Positions 43,796 to 53,281 of a DNA stretch of 64,000 nt are shown piece after piece. Positions within the stretch are counted from its first letter, which is position 1. Each line of letters begins with the position of its first letter. This DNA is from Ypsolopha sequella (Eukaryota > Arthropoda > Insecta > Lepidoptera > Ypsolophidae). Location of the stretch: positions 14,712,001 through 14,776,000 of the forward strand of contig OW204000.1 in assembly GCA_934047225.1 (NCBI GenBank). Reading direction: 5' to 3'. The notes beneath the pieces were generated by a model, which did no database searches, was not told where the DNA came from, and saw nothing but the letters and a program-made list of their open reading frames with translations. The position numbers and the translations under genes are program-made.

Positions 43796-46700
43796 CTATT
43801 CTAGCCAGCCCAGCTCACGCCAAAATCCCAAGAGGCGACCTAGGTCGCCACAGGACTGGCGGAGCGTCCTCGGTTCACCGAGGATCTTAGCCCGTTGTGT
43901 GCTGACTCCTACGCAATCTACTGTCACGTGGGTCGGCGTTTCTTCGACCTCCATACAAGCTCTGCATAGAGGGCTGTCCGTTAGACCTATAATATAGAAG
44001 TGTCTGTTAAGGTTACTGTGTCCTGTGATTAGCCCTACCATCATGCGAAGGTTGGATCTATTAAGACGTAGTAGTTTCTTTGTCAGACGACGGTCCACGG
44101 TAGGGAAAACCGCTTTCGTCTGTCTGCAGGCTGTCATGCTTGCCCATTGCTCAGCATGTTGAGAGCTGGTTCTTTCACGCAGCCATGTTCGTATCTGGTT
44201 AAAGGGCAAGGGAACCAGGGGTTCAGCACCTACTGGTTTTAACCTTGCGCCTTTTTTCGCCAGTTCATCTGCTGCGTCGTTGCCCAGCGATCCACTGTGT
44301 CCTTTTATCCACTGGAGGGTTACATTATTATGACGACTTACCTCTTCCAGTTGATTAAGACATTGTAGTATTAGCCCAGAGTTTACCGTGGTCTTGCTAA
44401 GGGCTCGTAGTACCGCCGTGCTGTCAGAAAGTATCCTAATATTGAGGCCTCTAGCTTCCCTTCTGAGTACCGCGCTTGTCGCCAGGATAATTCCGATGCA
44501 TTCCGCTTGGAAAATCGTATTGTGCTTACCCAAGGCTGTTGATTTGTAAATGTTAAGTTCGGCTGAGTACGCTCCGGCCCCAGTACCCTCCTCTGTTTTG
44601 GAGCCATCTGTATATATCCTTACCTCGTGGATATTAGAGTGGTCTGCTGGTTCCTCAAATAATTGAACGTTGTAATGTCTATTAAATACATGTTTTCTAG
44701 GGATTCTGTCACACGGCGCGTCCATTAGTGGTTGGTGGGACAAGGCCAGCCCTAGAATGCGCGTGTGTGGTGCCCTGTCGTCGCTTTTCCACTGTCCGGC
44801 TGCCCTGAGTCTGAACGTAGCAGCCGCCGCCTCCTGTTGTATAAACAGATGTAGCGGCGGGATGTCCAGAATTATCTCGAGGGCCGCGGATGCAGTGGTT
44901 CGCATGCAACTTGTGGTTAGCATACAGGCAAGCCTTTGGAACTTTAATAGTTCTTTCTGTACGTAGCCGGCGTCCATCCTGGGCCACCAGACAACGGCAC
45001 CGTACGAGACCATTGGTCTTATCACTGCTTTGTAAAGCCAAAGCATTATGTTTGGGCGTAGTCCCCATTTCTTACCCAAAAGGCGTTTGCACTGCCATAA
45101 TGCTATGGTTCCCTTTTTCAGTTTGATGTTCATATGTTTTGTCCAATTCAGCTTACTGTCAAGTGTCATACCCAGGTATTTGACTTCAGTTGATAGGGTT
45201 AAAGCAGTGCCGAAGAGTTTCGGTAGTCCCATGTTCGCCAATTTTCTCTTGTTGGTGAACAGGACTAGTTCCGTTTTTTTCGGGTTCACTGTTAATTGGT
45301 ACTCCTCGCACCATTTTTCAACGACTTTGAATGCACCCTGCATCAGTTCACAGAGTGTGCCTTCGAATTTTCCATTAATAAGAATCGCAAGGTCGTCGGC
45401 ATAGCCTATTGTGTGAAAGCACCTATCGTTGAGACGTCGGATTAGATCGTCTGCCACGATATTCCAGAGCAGCGGTGATAGGACGCCTCCCTGTGGGCAG
45501 CCCTTGGCAACCACAGCTCTGGTAGTGCCATTCACACTTAGTTGCACCGCTCTCAACTTAAGCATGTTGTCTATCCACTCGCGTAGTGTTGGTTCGACGT
45601 CATATTTAATGAGAGCCTGGCTGATGTTTGTAAATTTAGTTTTGTCAAAGGCGCCCTCGATATCGATAAAGGCCCCTAAGGTTGATTCCTTCGTATTTAG
45701 AGCACTCTCAATTTTTCTCACTACGCTATGCAGAGCCGACTCTGTTGATTTACCCGAACTGTAGGCATGTTGATTCGGGTGTAGCGGTTTCTTCTTTAGA
45801 GCTCCGTCTCTGATATGCCTGTCGCATAGCCTTTCCAGGGTCTTGAGAAGGAAGGATGTGAGACTAATGGGTCTAAAGTATTTCGCATCAGTGTAGTCAC
45901 TTCTACCCGGTTTAGGCAAAAATATAACTTTGACTTCCCTCCAGTCACACGGTATGTAGCCGTGTGCCAGACATGCTTTTAGGATGTCTGTCAGCGGTTC
46001 TGCTAGGTAGTCGATTCCCCATCTCAGAAGAGCGGGGAATACGCCATCCAGCCCCGCCGATTTGAACGGTAGGAAGCTGTTAACGGCCCAGGTGGTCTTG
46101 TCAGTATCGACCACATTCTCGGCCGCTTTCCAGTCCTGCTCAGTTGGAGTTCTGCTCGTTGTTTCTCCCCAGGTACAATCGTCTGAAATGCTGCAACCTG
46201 GGAAGTGTGTCTGGAGTAGTACTTCACAGGTCTCATTGTCTGTGTTGGTATAGTTATTATCCTGTTTCTTAAGCGAGCCTAGGTTGCGATCTTGGTCACT
46301 TGATAGGACCTTACGTATCCTGGCAGCTTCATTGTTTGATTCAATGTTCTCACAGAAACGGCGCCAGGATTCGCATCTCCTAATCCTGATGCGCTTTTTG
46401 TAGAATGATTGGGCCTCTTTGTACTTCTCCCAGTCTTCCTCGTTTCTGGTGTTCATGGCTCTGTTGAATAAACGTCTCGACTTATGCCGGAGCCGTTCGA
46501 GTTCAGGTCCCCACCAGTGACATTTTGAGTTTTTGGAGGATTGTGTCACTAGTGGGCAAGCCTTCTGGTAGCATGTGTTAATACTGTTTGTTAGTGTTTT
46601 GACATTGGCTTCAATGTTGCTAGCTTTTGTCCTCATATCCTGAAAGTTAATCTTCTGCAGTTCTTCTTTCAGAAGACCCTTATACCTTGCGATGTCCGTT

Positions 46701-47560
46701 TTCCTCGGGTTACGTCTAGGTAGTGGTCTCTCTATGTGGACACCTAGTTTGTAGCAGATTCGCCTGTGGTCCGAGAAAGAGGGCTCCTCGGACACGTGCC
46801 AATCCGTGACCAGTTTTGAAGCTGTCTCCGTAGCTAAGGTGATATCTACTATTGTTTGAAATCTGGAGGTAACGAAAGTTGGTTCACAGCCCTTGTTGAG
46901 GACTGTTAGGTTCGTTGAGAAAAGATAAGATACTAGGTCTTCACCTCTCTTGTTAGGAGTCTCGCTGCCCCAAATTGGGTGGTGACAGTTGGAGTCTGCT
47001 GACACGATTAGGTCCAGGCCACTTTGCTCGCAGTGCTGTATCAAGTCCGCCAGCTCCCTAGTGGGCACCTCCTCATCACCAGGAAGGTAGGCAGACGCCA
47101 GCACCACAGTAGCGTCGCCTCCCCCACAGGCCTGAACTTTGAGCCTGACTGTCGTCAGATCCCTGGAACAGAACTGTGTTAGAGGCACGGCATTCAAGTG
47201 GCGCGGGACGTAAATACATGTCCGTGGGCTTTGCACGGAGGTATTTAAAAATAGCTTACCTCCTATGTTGCCCAGGCCGCATATTCTGTCCGCCCTGATC
47301 CAAGGCTCTTGGATCAGGGCGATAGTTTGTTTGTTAGCCTCCAGCACACGGCGCAGCGTGGCCACTGCCACCTGCTTGTGCTGGAGGTTAGTTTGAATAA
47401 CGTTCGTCGGAGGGACGGGCGGGAGAGGATAAGAGAATTTCGCTATCAACTGAGTCCTCGTCCGTCTCTCCGACCACGCCAAATTTGTCCAGGGGGTCTC
47501 CAACGGAAGGTTGCAGCTCCACTTCCATCTTACCGCTGCTCTCCTCCGTCGGTTCTCCAC
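43796..47560 (-). CDS. ORF2 polyprotein: APE endonuclease, reverse transcriptase, RNase H
   Basis: The unbroken frame is 1254 codons, but the first 50 or so lie inside ORF1 and look untypical; the conserved part begins near VIQTNLQHKQVAVATLRRVL. Endonuclease residues: Asn in QTNLQ, Glu in IQEPW, D-N-H in SADSNCHHPIWGS, D-H in FSDHRR. Reverse transcriptase: KVIFLPKPGRSDY, FIDIEGAFDK, GCPQGGVLSPLLWNI and the YADD box in GYADDLAI. RNase H: YTDGSK, AECIGIIL, LSDSTA and WIKGHSGSLGNDAADE. The tail ends with a Cys/His cluster (CRACMEVEETPTHVTVDC). It catalyses target-primed reverse transcription. All catalytic residues are in place. It is in the +1 frame relative to ORF1, as in the neighbouring element. 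Confidence 0.94.
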   Translation of the reverse strand: MENRRRRAAVRWKWSCNLPLETPWTNLAWSERRTRTQLIAKFSYPLPPVPPTNVIQTNLQHKQVAVATLRRVLEANKQTIALIQEPWIRADRICGLGNIGGKLFLNTSVQSPRTCIYVPRHLNAVPLTQFCSRDLTTVRLKVQACGGGDATVVLASAYLPGDEEVPTRELADLIQHCEQSGLDLIVSADSNCHHPIWGSETPNKRGEDLVSYLFSTNLTVLNKGCEPTFVTSRFQTIVDITLATETASKLVTDWHVSEEPSFSDHRRICYKLGVHIERPLPRRNPRKTDIARYKGLLKEELQKINFQDMRTKASNIEANVKTLTNSINTCYQKACPLVTQSSKNSKCHWWGPELERLRHKSRRLFNRAMNTRNEEDWEKYKEAQSFYKKRIRIRRCESWRRFCENIESNNEAARIRKVLSSDQDRNLGSLKKQDNNYTNTDNETCEVLLQTHFPGCSISDDCTWGETTSRTPTEQDWKAAENVVDTDKTTWAVNSFLPFKSAGLDGVFPALLRWGIDYLAEPLTDILKACLAHGYIPCDWREVKVIFLPKPGRSDYTDAKYFRPISLTSFLLKTLERLCDRHIRDGALKKKPLHPNQHAYSSGKSTESALHSVVRKIESALNTKESTLGAFIDIEGAFDKTKFTNISQALIKYDVEPTLREWIDNMLKLRAVQLSVNGTTRAVVAKGCPQGGVLSPLLWNIVADDLIRRLNDRCFHTIGYADDLAILINGKFEGTLCELMQGAFKVVEKWCEEYQLTVNPKKTELVLFTNKRKLANMGLPKLFGTALTLSTEVKYLGMTLDSKLNWTKHMNIKLKKGTIALWQCKRLLGKKWGLRPNIMLWLYKAVIRPMVSYGAVVWWPRMDAGYVQKELLKFQRLACMLTTSCMRTTASAALEIILDIPPLHLFIQQEAAAATFRLRAAGQWKSDDRAPHTRILGLALSHQPLMDAPCDRIPRKHVFNRHYNVQLFEEPADHSNIHEVRIYTDGSKTEEGTGAGAYSAELNIYKSTALGKHNTIFQAECIGIILATSAVLRREARGLNIRILSDSTAVLRALSKTTVNSGLILQCLNQLEEVSRHNNVTLQWIKGHSGSLGNDAADELAKKGARLKPVGAEPLVPLPFNQIRTWLRERTSSQHAEQWASMTACRQTKAVFPTVDRRLTKKLLRLNRSNLRMMVGLITGHSNLNRHFYIIGLTDSPLCRACMEVEETPTHVTVDCVGVSTQRAKILGEPRTLRQSCGDLGRLLGFWRELGWLE

Positions 47561-49274
47561 AAGGTTGAGTGGCTACGGTGGTGGTCTGACGCACGAGTTT
47601 ACCTGACCCTTTGCTGGGGTCGGGGGTGGGGTCTGCCTCCGTAGTCACTGGCGCTGATGGGTCTTCGGGAGCGGTATCTTGCAAACCTCTCGGACCGAAG
47701 AATCTGACGTACACCGAGCCTAACCCAAAGGTGACTCGGCGGTCTCTCGCCATCAGAGCCGGTATTTCCGACCGAGGTATACCCAAGTTTAAAAATATCC
47801 CAGGTCTCTCGGCCGGAGGTTCGTGCACTTCCATGCTATACATAGACCAGCTGTCTACCTTCAGCCATTTCTTGTTCTGCATGGCCAGCCAGGTCTGTAT
47901 TTCAGAAGGCGTTTTGTCCGTCGCCTCAGGAATAAACAACCCACATCTAACCTTGGGTGTTAGCTCCTTGAGGCTTACGACTTCATAACTCGTACCTGGG
48001 TACGGTGGCTTCAACGTCGCTACGGTGCGTTTCAGCCAGGCCAAAGACCCGTCATCTTCACACCATAGTCTAAGGACTCCCGCATTCCAGCTAGGGCGTC
48101 CTCGGAACGACGGTACGTCGGGTATGTTGGAGCTGGCCGCCTCATCGCAGATTTCTCCTACTTTTGTTAGGAGTTCTGCCTGAAGCTGCCGAGCTGCTGC
48201 TTCCGGAAGGTCCTGGCTAGGGCTGATCCTGACCGCCACACACAAATGCGATTGCATCGCTTCTGCATAGGACGATGTCGAATCTCTGCCCCGGTCTACC
48301 CTGACTCTCTTGGCGTTACTCCCCGGAGAGACGGTGTCGTCGAGGCGGTCCTGGCGACGGCGCTTTGGCAAACGTGTTGCCTGAGGCCTACCAGGTGCCG
48401 TCTCACGGCCGCTTCCAGGGACGCCATCCCGAGCATTGTGAAAGACCGGGTTGCCCTTCTGACCTTTACCAGAACCAGGGGTGCCCTGCGTGTTACCCTG
48501 TGACTGGGCAGCCTTCTCACTAAATGGCTTCGGTCTCCCCTTGGCTCCTCCCAGCCGTCCCGGCCCAGCGAACCCAACCTTGGGCTTGTTGGCCTTTGGC
48601 AAGGGGTTAACTGAGGCCTTGACCTGCTGAGTGGAGTCTCGGTGGGAGGGCGTAAGCGCACTCGTTCCAGGCGCCGTGTCAGCAGGAGTTGCTGGAGCAT
48701 CTCTGGTCTGGGTGCCCTGCATGTTTCCCTGTGTCTGGGCAACCTTCTCACAAGATGGCTTTGGCCTCCCCGTGGCTCCTCCCGGCCGCCCTGACCCAGC
48801 GAACCCCGCCTTGGGCTTGTTGGCCTTCGGCAAAGGGTTGACTGGGGTCTGGGTTTGCTGGGTGGAGTCTCGGGGGGGGGCCGTAAGCGCACTCGTTCCA
48901 GGTGTCGTGTCGACAGGGGTTGCTGGAGCATCTCCGGTCTGTTCCTGGGGTTTGATGTCAGTCACTTCTCGGCGCTTAGCGCGCCTCCAGCGATTCCGCC
49001 TGTTGCGGCCTGACTGTTGTGAGGGTTGATTGCCTTGTTGGCTGTCGAACCCTTGTTGTTGGCCTCCGGCTACAACGTTCGCACGCTGTTTGCCTCTCGG
49101 CTGTTTGTTCTTTTTCTTATTGGAGACCATCTGCCATGAGCTTACAAAGCTTTGTGGCTGTATGGCCTCTGCCAGAGCGCTAAGGTTTAGCGCATCAGAC
49201 GGTGGTTTGTTGGCACCGTCGTCAGTTTTTGTTGTATTCCCTTTTTCCATTTTTTGTAGGCCGTTTTGATTCAT
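47388..49274 (-). CDS. ORF1 Gag-like protein with a DUF4780-type domain
   Basis: The 628-residue protein has a basic, Gln/Asn-rich N-terminus (GRNRRNRWRRAKRRE at about 89-103), then a 77-residue sequence repeated in tandem (115-191 and 192-266) that is Pro/Thr/Gly/Lys-rich. Residues from about 335 to 540 form a globular region (SYAEAMQSHLCVAVRI, FRGRPSWNAGVLRLWCEDDG, ELTPKVRCGLFIPEA, GLGSVYVRFFGPRGLQ) that I recognise as DUF4780, a domain of R1/LOA-type ORF1 proteins. An acidic tail follows. No CCHC knuckles are seen, so RNA binding probably relies on the basic N-terminus. The frame is unbroken. Confidence 0.9.
   Translation of the reverse strand: MNQNGLQKMEKGNTTKTDDGANKPPSDALNLSALAEAIQPQSFVSSWQMVSNKKKNKQPRGKQRANVVAGGQQQGFDSQQGNQPSQQSGRNRRNRWRRAKRREVTDIKPQEQTGDAPATPVDTTPGTSALTAPPRDSTQQTQTPVNPLPKANKPKAGFAGSGRPGGATGRPKPSCEKVAQTQGNMQGTQTRDAPATPADTAPGTSALTPSHRDSTQQVKASVNPLPKANKPKVGFAGPGRLGGAKGRPKPFSEKAAQSQGNTQGTPGSGKGQKGNPVFHNARDGVPGSGRETAPGRPQATRLPKRRRQDRLDDTVSPGSNAKRVRVDRGRDSTSSYAEAMQSHLCVAVRISPSQDLPEAAARQLQAELLTKVGEICDEAASSNIPDVPSFRGRPSWNAGVLRLWCEDDGSLAWLKRTVATLKPPYPGTSYEVVSLKELTPKVRCGLFIPEATDKTPSEIQTWLAMQNKKWLKVDSWSMYSMEVHEPPAERPGIFLNLGIPRSEIPALMARDRRVTFGLGSVYVRFFGPRGLQDTAPEDPSAPVTTEADPTPDPSKGSGKLVRQTTTVATQPCGEPTEESSGKMEVELQPSVGDPLDKFGVVGETDEDSVDSEILLSSPARPSDERYSN
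48471..48932 (-). repeat. 231-bp tandem duplication inside ORF1
   Basis: Two in-frame units both start DAPATP(V/A)DT(T/A)PGTSALT and contain VNPLPKANKPK(A/V)GFAG then GRPKP. They differ at roughly a quarter of residues, so the duplication is not recent, and the reading frame has been kept. Confidence 0.9.
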
Positions 49275-50367
49275 CTCTACAAGTCCCCACCCACCTCGGA
49301 GCCCACAACGTCGGGGGAATCACACTAAGGTGACACCAGGAAATCCTTGTAGAGATATAGGCTCCCTGCCAAAAACCTGCCTAGGTGGGATGAACCTAGA
49401 GGCCCTGCAGGTTTGGCGTAACGGAGTTGTATACGAGACGGATTAGCATAAGGATGCACCAGCTAACTGGGCTAAGTGTGCGGCTGCCAGCAATCTGGGA
49501 AGGATCACTCGCTCACCCCACACCCCGTACACTGCCGTCTGCATACCCCTCCGCTCAGGAGCCTCGCCCGTCTCAGCTTAGTCCGCCGAGGCCGGTGTAT
49601 TCCGATTACCACACGGCTAGCTACACCATGGGCACCGTTTGTGGTGGTACGCTGGACCAAAGAGGGCGTGTTGCCGCAAACGGACACTGACCCGGAACGT
49701 AATTGGCTCAACCCTCCAGGCTACCTTTGCACCACCTACGGCGTTCTACTGCGCACGGAATGGAACATTGCCGCCTCTTCACCTGTAAGATGTAGGGGCT
49801 GCAGCGTAGCGCAGGAGTCTCGGCCTTCAGGTCTTGTGAAGGGTGCGGCCCTGCACCTGTTAGTGTTGGTGATATTGTGTGTGTATAGTGTTTCTGGCTG
49901 TATGTGCTTGTGAGGGTGGTGTTGTTTAGAGTTGATGTTGTGTGGGTTTGACCCTTCGGCCTACCCAGCAGGCAGACTCATTCCCTGCTGGAGGTACAGC
50001 CGGTGTCTCAGTTCTTTGGACACACGGCTGTTAGTGGACATCCTGGTACCAGTATGGTACCAGGATGCCCACGGGTCGGCCCTCCTCCTTTCAGGCTGGG
50101 GCCATGCAAGTTTAGTCGTCCCCGGGGTGAGGGGAACAGCCCATGGGAGTTTGAGTCCTCACATGGGAGCCCCTCCCCCCCAGAAGATAACCCCGCATGG
50201 CCTCACCCTTAACCGGGCTTGGGACCGGCACCATGCTGGCCCTTGTAGGCCCACAACCGGCTACTGGCACAAGAGTGAAAGAGAAAGCGTGCATAGGAAA
50301 ACAAAGCAGCAGTGCAAGGCATACAAAAGCAAGCATCGAGGCGGAGTTTTCGCGCCGTTTTTCCAAC
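49275..50367 (-). other. 5' UTR/promoter region of the LOA/R1-type element
   Basis: A GC-richer stretch upstream of ORF1 with no conserved coding signal; the open frames here on the plus strand (up to 159 codons) are composition-driven. A palindrome GGTACCAGTATGGTACC lies near 50043-50060. The segment probably carries the internal promoter of the element. Confidence 0.5.
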
Positions 50368-50790
50368 TCAGTAATTTTTTGTCATTTTCTTTCCTTTATG
50401 GAAAAGGCTAAAGGCTCAAGCCCATACTGCCTGGTCTTATTTTAGTTTCTTTTTTTCTCTGTGTTTGTATATCCTCTCTTGAGGATCATCTGAAGGAACT
50501 GACCTGTCGTAGTCGCTTTCCTGTCAGTTCATAGATAAGTATAATGTGTCAGTTCGTGCTAAAGTGATAGACCCATAACACGAACAAAATTGGGTTAGAA
50601 AAAACATGAAAAGGCACGGCCCGCACTTTTGTTTCATTGAACAACACACTACACTTGTTCGGGCGATTTTAATTCACAATATTCTATCACTATTGTTGGT
50701 CAAAACACCAAAAATGCAATATTTTTGCAATAAAACAAAAAAAAAAGAAGCCATCACATCTTCGCGCCTTTTATCTACTCTTTTTTTTTT
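50368..50790 (-). repeat. Second copy of the LOA/R1-type 3' UTR
   Basis: It matches 43351-43740 in the same orientation, lying just upstream (in element direction) of the full element's 5' region. No ORF2 remains beyond 50790. It is either a 5'-truncated older copy in head-to-tail tandem with the full one, or part of a duplicated terminal sequence. Confidence 0.78.
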
Positions 50791-52131
50791 GGTTAATTTA
50801 TACTGCCTTGATTGATGAAAACCGCCAAATCCTACTGGCCTACTGTTTGAGACAACTGACTTTCAATTTGAAATTAAAATTAAAGAAACTGGCTACCATT
50901 TAAAGAAATTGATACTGTCGTTGTTGGTTCTTGATGGCTGCGACCATGGTACGGTAGAATTTTGACCTTGTGTGTCCAAAGCTCATAAAACGGCAAAGAT
51001 AGTTGGTATCTGAGGATAAACTATTTAGGACCAAAAGCTAGGTTTTATTTCGAATATGGTTTAATTTTCGACTAGAGACCAATATTTCAACTATTAACCT
51101 TGTGCCTCTAGCTCCAAAAATCGCAAAGATATTGAAATGGTGCCTGGGGATCAATTATCGAGGGTAATAATACCCTCTATAATTATTTCCAGGTTTCATT
51201 TTAACCGCGCTGCGAGTAAAAGTTGTGCAGAATCAAAAGGCCTGTCATGTTAAAAAAATCATGCCGATTTACTTACCTTGGACCCTAAGTCCCACATTTT
51301 TCAGAATGGTCCCCCGACCCATGTACCGCGTGGGCGCGGTAAGCACGAAGTTGACAAGCTATAAGTCGAATGTGGGGGAGTAGTTATGGAGGGTGGGGAG
51401 AGAGGGAAGGGGGACCTTTTGATACCACTCCTCCCCCACAGAAGCACAGTATATACTGTGACAGAAGTGCGTACTTTTTTACAGTGGATCGACCTCACCA
51501 ATATTGTTATATCTGGATCTCAGCTGATTTTGTTTCAGAAACCCTTCATTATATTTAATATAGGTACTTGAATAATTTAAACAGAAATTATCACTAGGTA
51601 CCTATAAATTGTATAAAACAAAACTGCAAAGTTAAGTTCATTGAGTAATCGGGGACATAAATTTAAAAATACATTATAAATCGACGTTTTCAGTATTTGT
51701 TGTTTAAATACAGATGGTACATAGTATATAGAAATTACAAATTCCTAACTACTTTGTTCTTTGAGGTAGACCCTGTAACAAAAATGGTCTAAATATTACT
51801 ACTTTGATAGCCCTTTACTTTTTTACTTATCGTTTAATCGCAAAAACATCGAGCATCGAAAACAGGAGCGTACTCCTCGCACTTGGATTCAACTAAGTTG
51901 CGTCGCGCGCGATTTAACACTGATGTGCTACGGGTGCAGGTGTCTAATTATAATAAGTTACCTCAGCCCTTTGAAAAAAAAAAAAAAACGGTCAAGTGCG
52001 AGTAGGACTCGGGCCCTGTGGGTTCCAATATATCGCTAAACAGAAAAGTTATTTCACTCGCAGTTATGATCAACTGAACTTGACACTTAGGTACGATCTA
52101 TTCTGAAGGGTCTTATTAAGTTGGTCTATTA
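50791..52131. other. Non-coding DNA with repeat ends
   Basis: No gene. The inverted relative of 3531-3595 is at 51871-51939, and a variant of the CGGCCAAGTGCGAGTCGG repeat end (CGGTCAAGTGCGAGTAGG) is at about 51989, followed by GTGGGTTCC. Confidence 0.5.
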
Positions 52132-52588
52132 TATACAGGGTGATTGGTAATTCGACCTATTCCTTGAAAGAAGTTATACTAGAGATCATTTCCAACGAAT
52201 TAAGTCCTATCAACTGGGTGTCGAAAATGAATGGTCTCCGAATTACGAAGGGTTTTGTATTATTTTTCAAACTTTCAGACTAATAACCAAAAACAAATAA
52301 TTTAAAAATAACTATTCCTCTCTCAGCACTTATTTATTATATTTCTGATCAATGATAGATGATGATTTATAAAAAAAATACGTGCCCTGAATTCCCATAA
52401 TCTCAGAATTAAAAGGTCTGAAGTGGAAAGAAAACCATTTTTATTTTGTAATTTTTAAAATATCGACGTGTTTTACTTGAAAAAAAAATATCATTTTCTA
52501 CCCCTAGTTGATAGGCATTATTTGTTGGAAATGATCCCTAGTATAACCCCTTTAAAGGAATAGGTCGAATTACCAATCACCCTGTATA
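52132..52588. mobile_element. 457-bp MITE with about 34-bp TIRs
   Basis: The ends TATACAGGGTGATTGGTAAT then TCGACCTATTCCTT and the inverse AAGGAATAGGTCGAATTACC then AATCACCCTGTATA are near-perfect. Pairing continues inward (AGTTATACTAGAGATCATTT with AAATGATCCCTAGTATAAC, CTATCAACTGGG with CCTAGTTGATAG). TATA at both tips may be the target duplication. ACAGGGTG termini are common in arthropod MITEs. Confidence 0.9.
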
Positions 52589-53281
52589 ACGTCTTAAAGA
52601 ATTAAATATAGGTATTTTTCCTATATGTGTGCTATAAGACCTACCTGTATAAGAAATTTCAAGGTTCTAAGTCTACCGGAAGCGCCCTATAGATAGTGAG
52701 CAAATTTGTATGAAATTGATTATGTAAAGGCCAATAACGTTTTTTTGCGTTGAACTAGAATCCTGATTTTTTTACAGCACCATAGGATTGTAGAGTTCTG
52801 TAGGAGGCATCAGTTTCAATGTGAGATCACATGGCCTGAGCAAAAGGGTCTTGACAGACGAACAGACTGACGGACAACAAAGGGTTCTGTTTTTTCATTT
52901 TGAGGTCCAGAACCCTAAAAAGAGAGTGGTACCAAAGGGTCCACCTTCCCTCCCTCTCCCTTCCCCAATTTCGGAGGTCTCTTATGTCTAAAATATATTC
53001 AAGAAAGTGCTTATAGATCGACCACCGATAGCAGCAGACTAAACATGAGTTTTTAAAAAGAATATCGCCATGTTTCAAAGTCCCGTTGTCAGTCATTGAG
53101 TAATCATCTAATTTTGTGGTTTTATATTGATGTAGTAGGTATGTAAAATACATGCTTGTTATCAGACATGCAGTACAGTGGCTTGATCTATTGACCCGGC
53201 ACAGTGCGACCGGCGCGACGCGACGTGTCAAGCCCGTAGTATTTGGTCTCACTTAACAGAAACTACAGCAAAATATTCAAT
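52589..53281. other. Upstream region of the RidA gene
   Basis: No gene; 52590-52920 resembles a common interspersed repeat (phrases TTCAAGGTTCTAAGTCTACC, GACGAACAGACTGACGGACA, GGGTTCTG). The promoter must lie in 53100-53281, but no core motif is convincing. Confidence 0.45.

Larger units (their letters stand above)
43351..50367 (-). mobile_element. Full-coding LOA/R1-group non-LTR retrotransposon
   Basis: Minus-oriented element of about 7 kb with a 3' UTR (43351-43795), ORF2, an overlapping ORF1 and a roughly 1.1-kb 5' UTR region (49275-50367). An endonuclease of the IQEPW type, RNase H and a DUF4780-like ORF1 without zinc knuckles point to the LOA/R1 group. The outer boundaries are approximate. 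Confidence 0.82.

Noticed and set aside
47611..49269. Plus-strand frames antisense to ORF1 (up to 132 codons) and a 211-codon minus frame in another phase
   Set aside because: They are shadows of the GC-rich, repeat-bearing ORF1.
49427..50411. Plus-strand frames of 87-159 codons upstream of the LOA/R1-type ORF1
   Set aside because: They are in the GC-rich 5' region of the minus-strand element, mutually overlapping in several frames and without domains.
43351..50790. An LTR retrotransposon, because direct repeats of about 390 bp bracket the coding region
   Set aside because: The encoded proteins are APE endonuclease, RT and RNase H of a non-LTR type, with no integrase or protease, and the repeats lack TG...CA ends and a primer-binding site.
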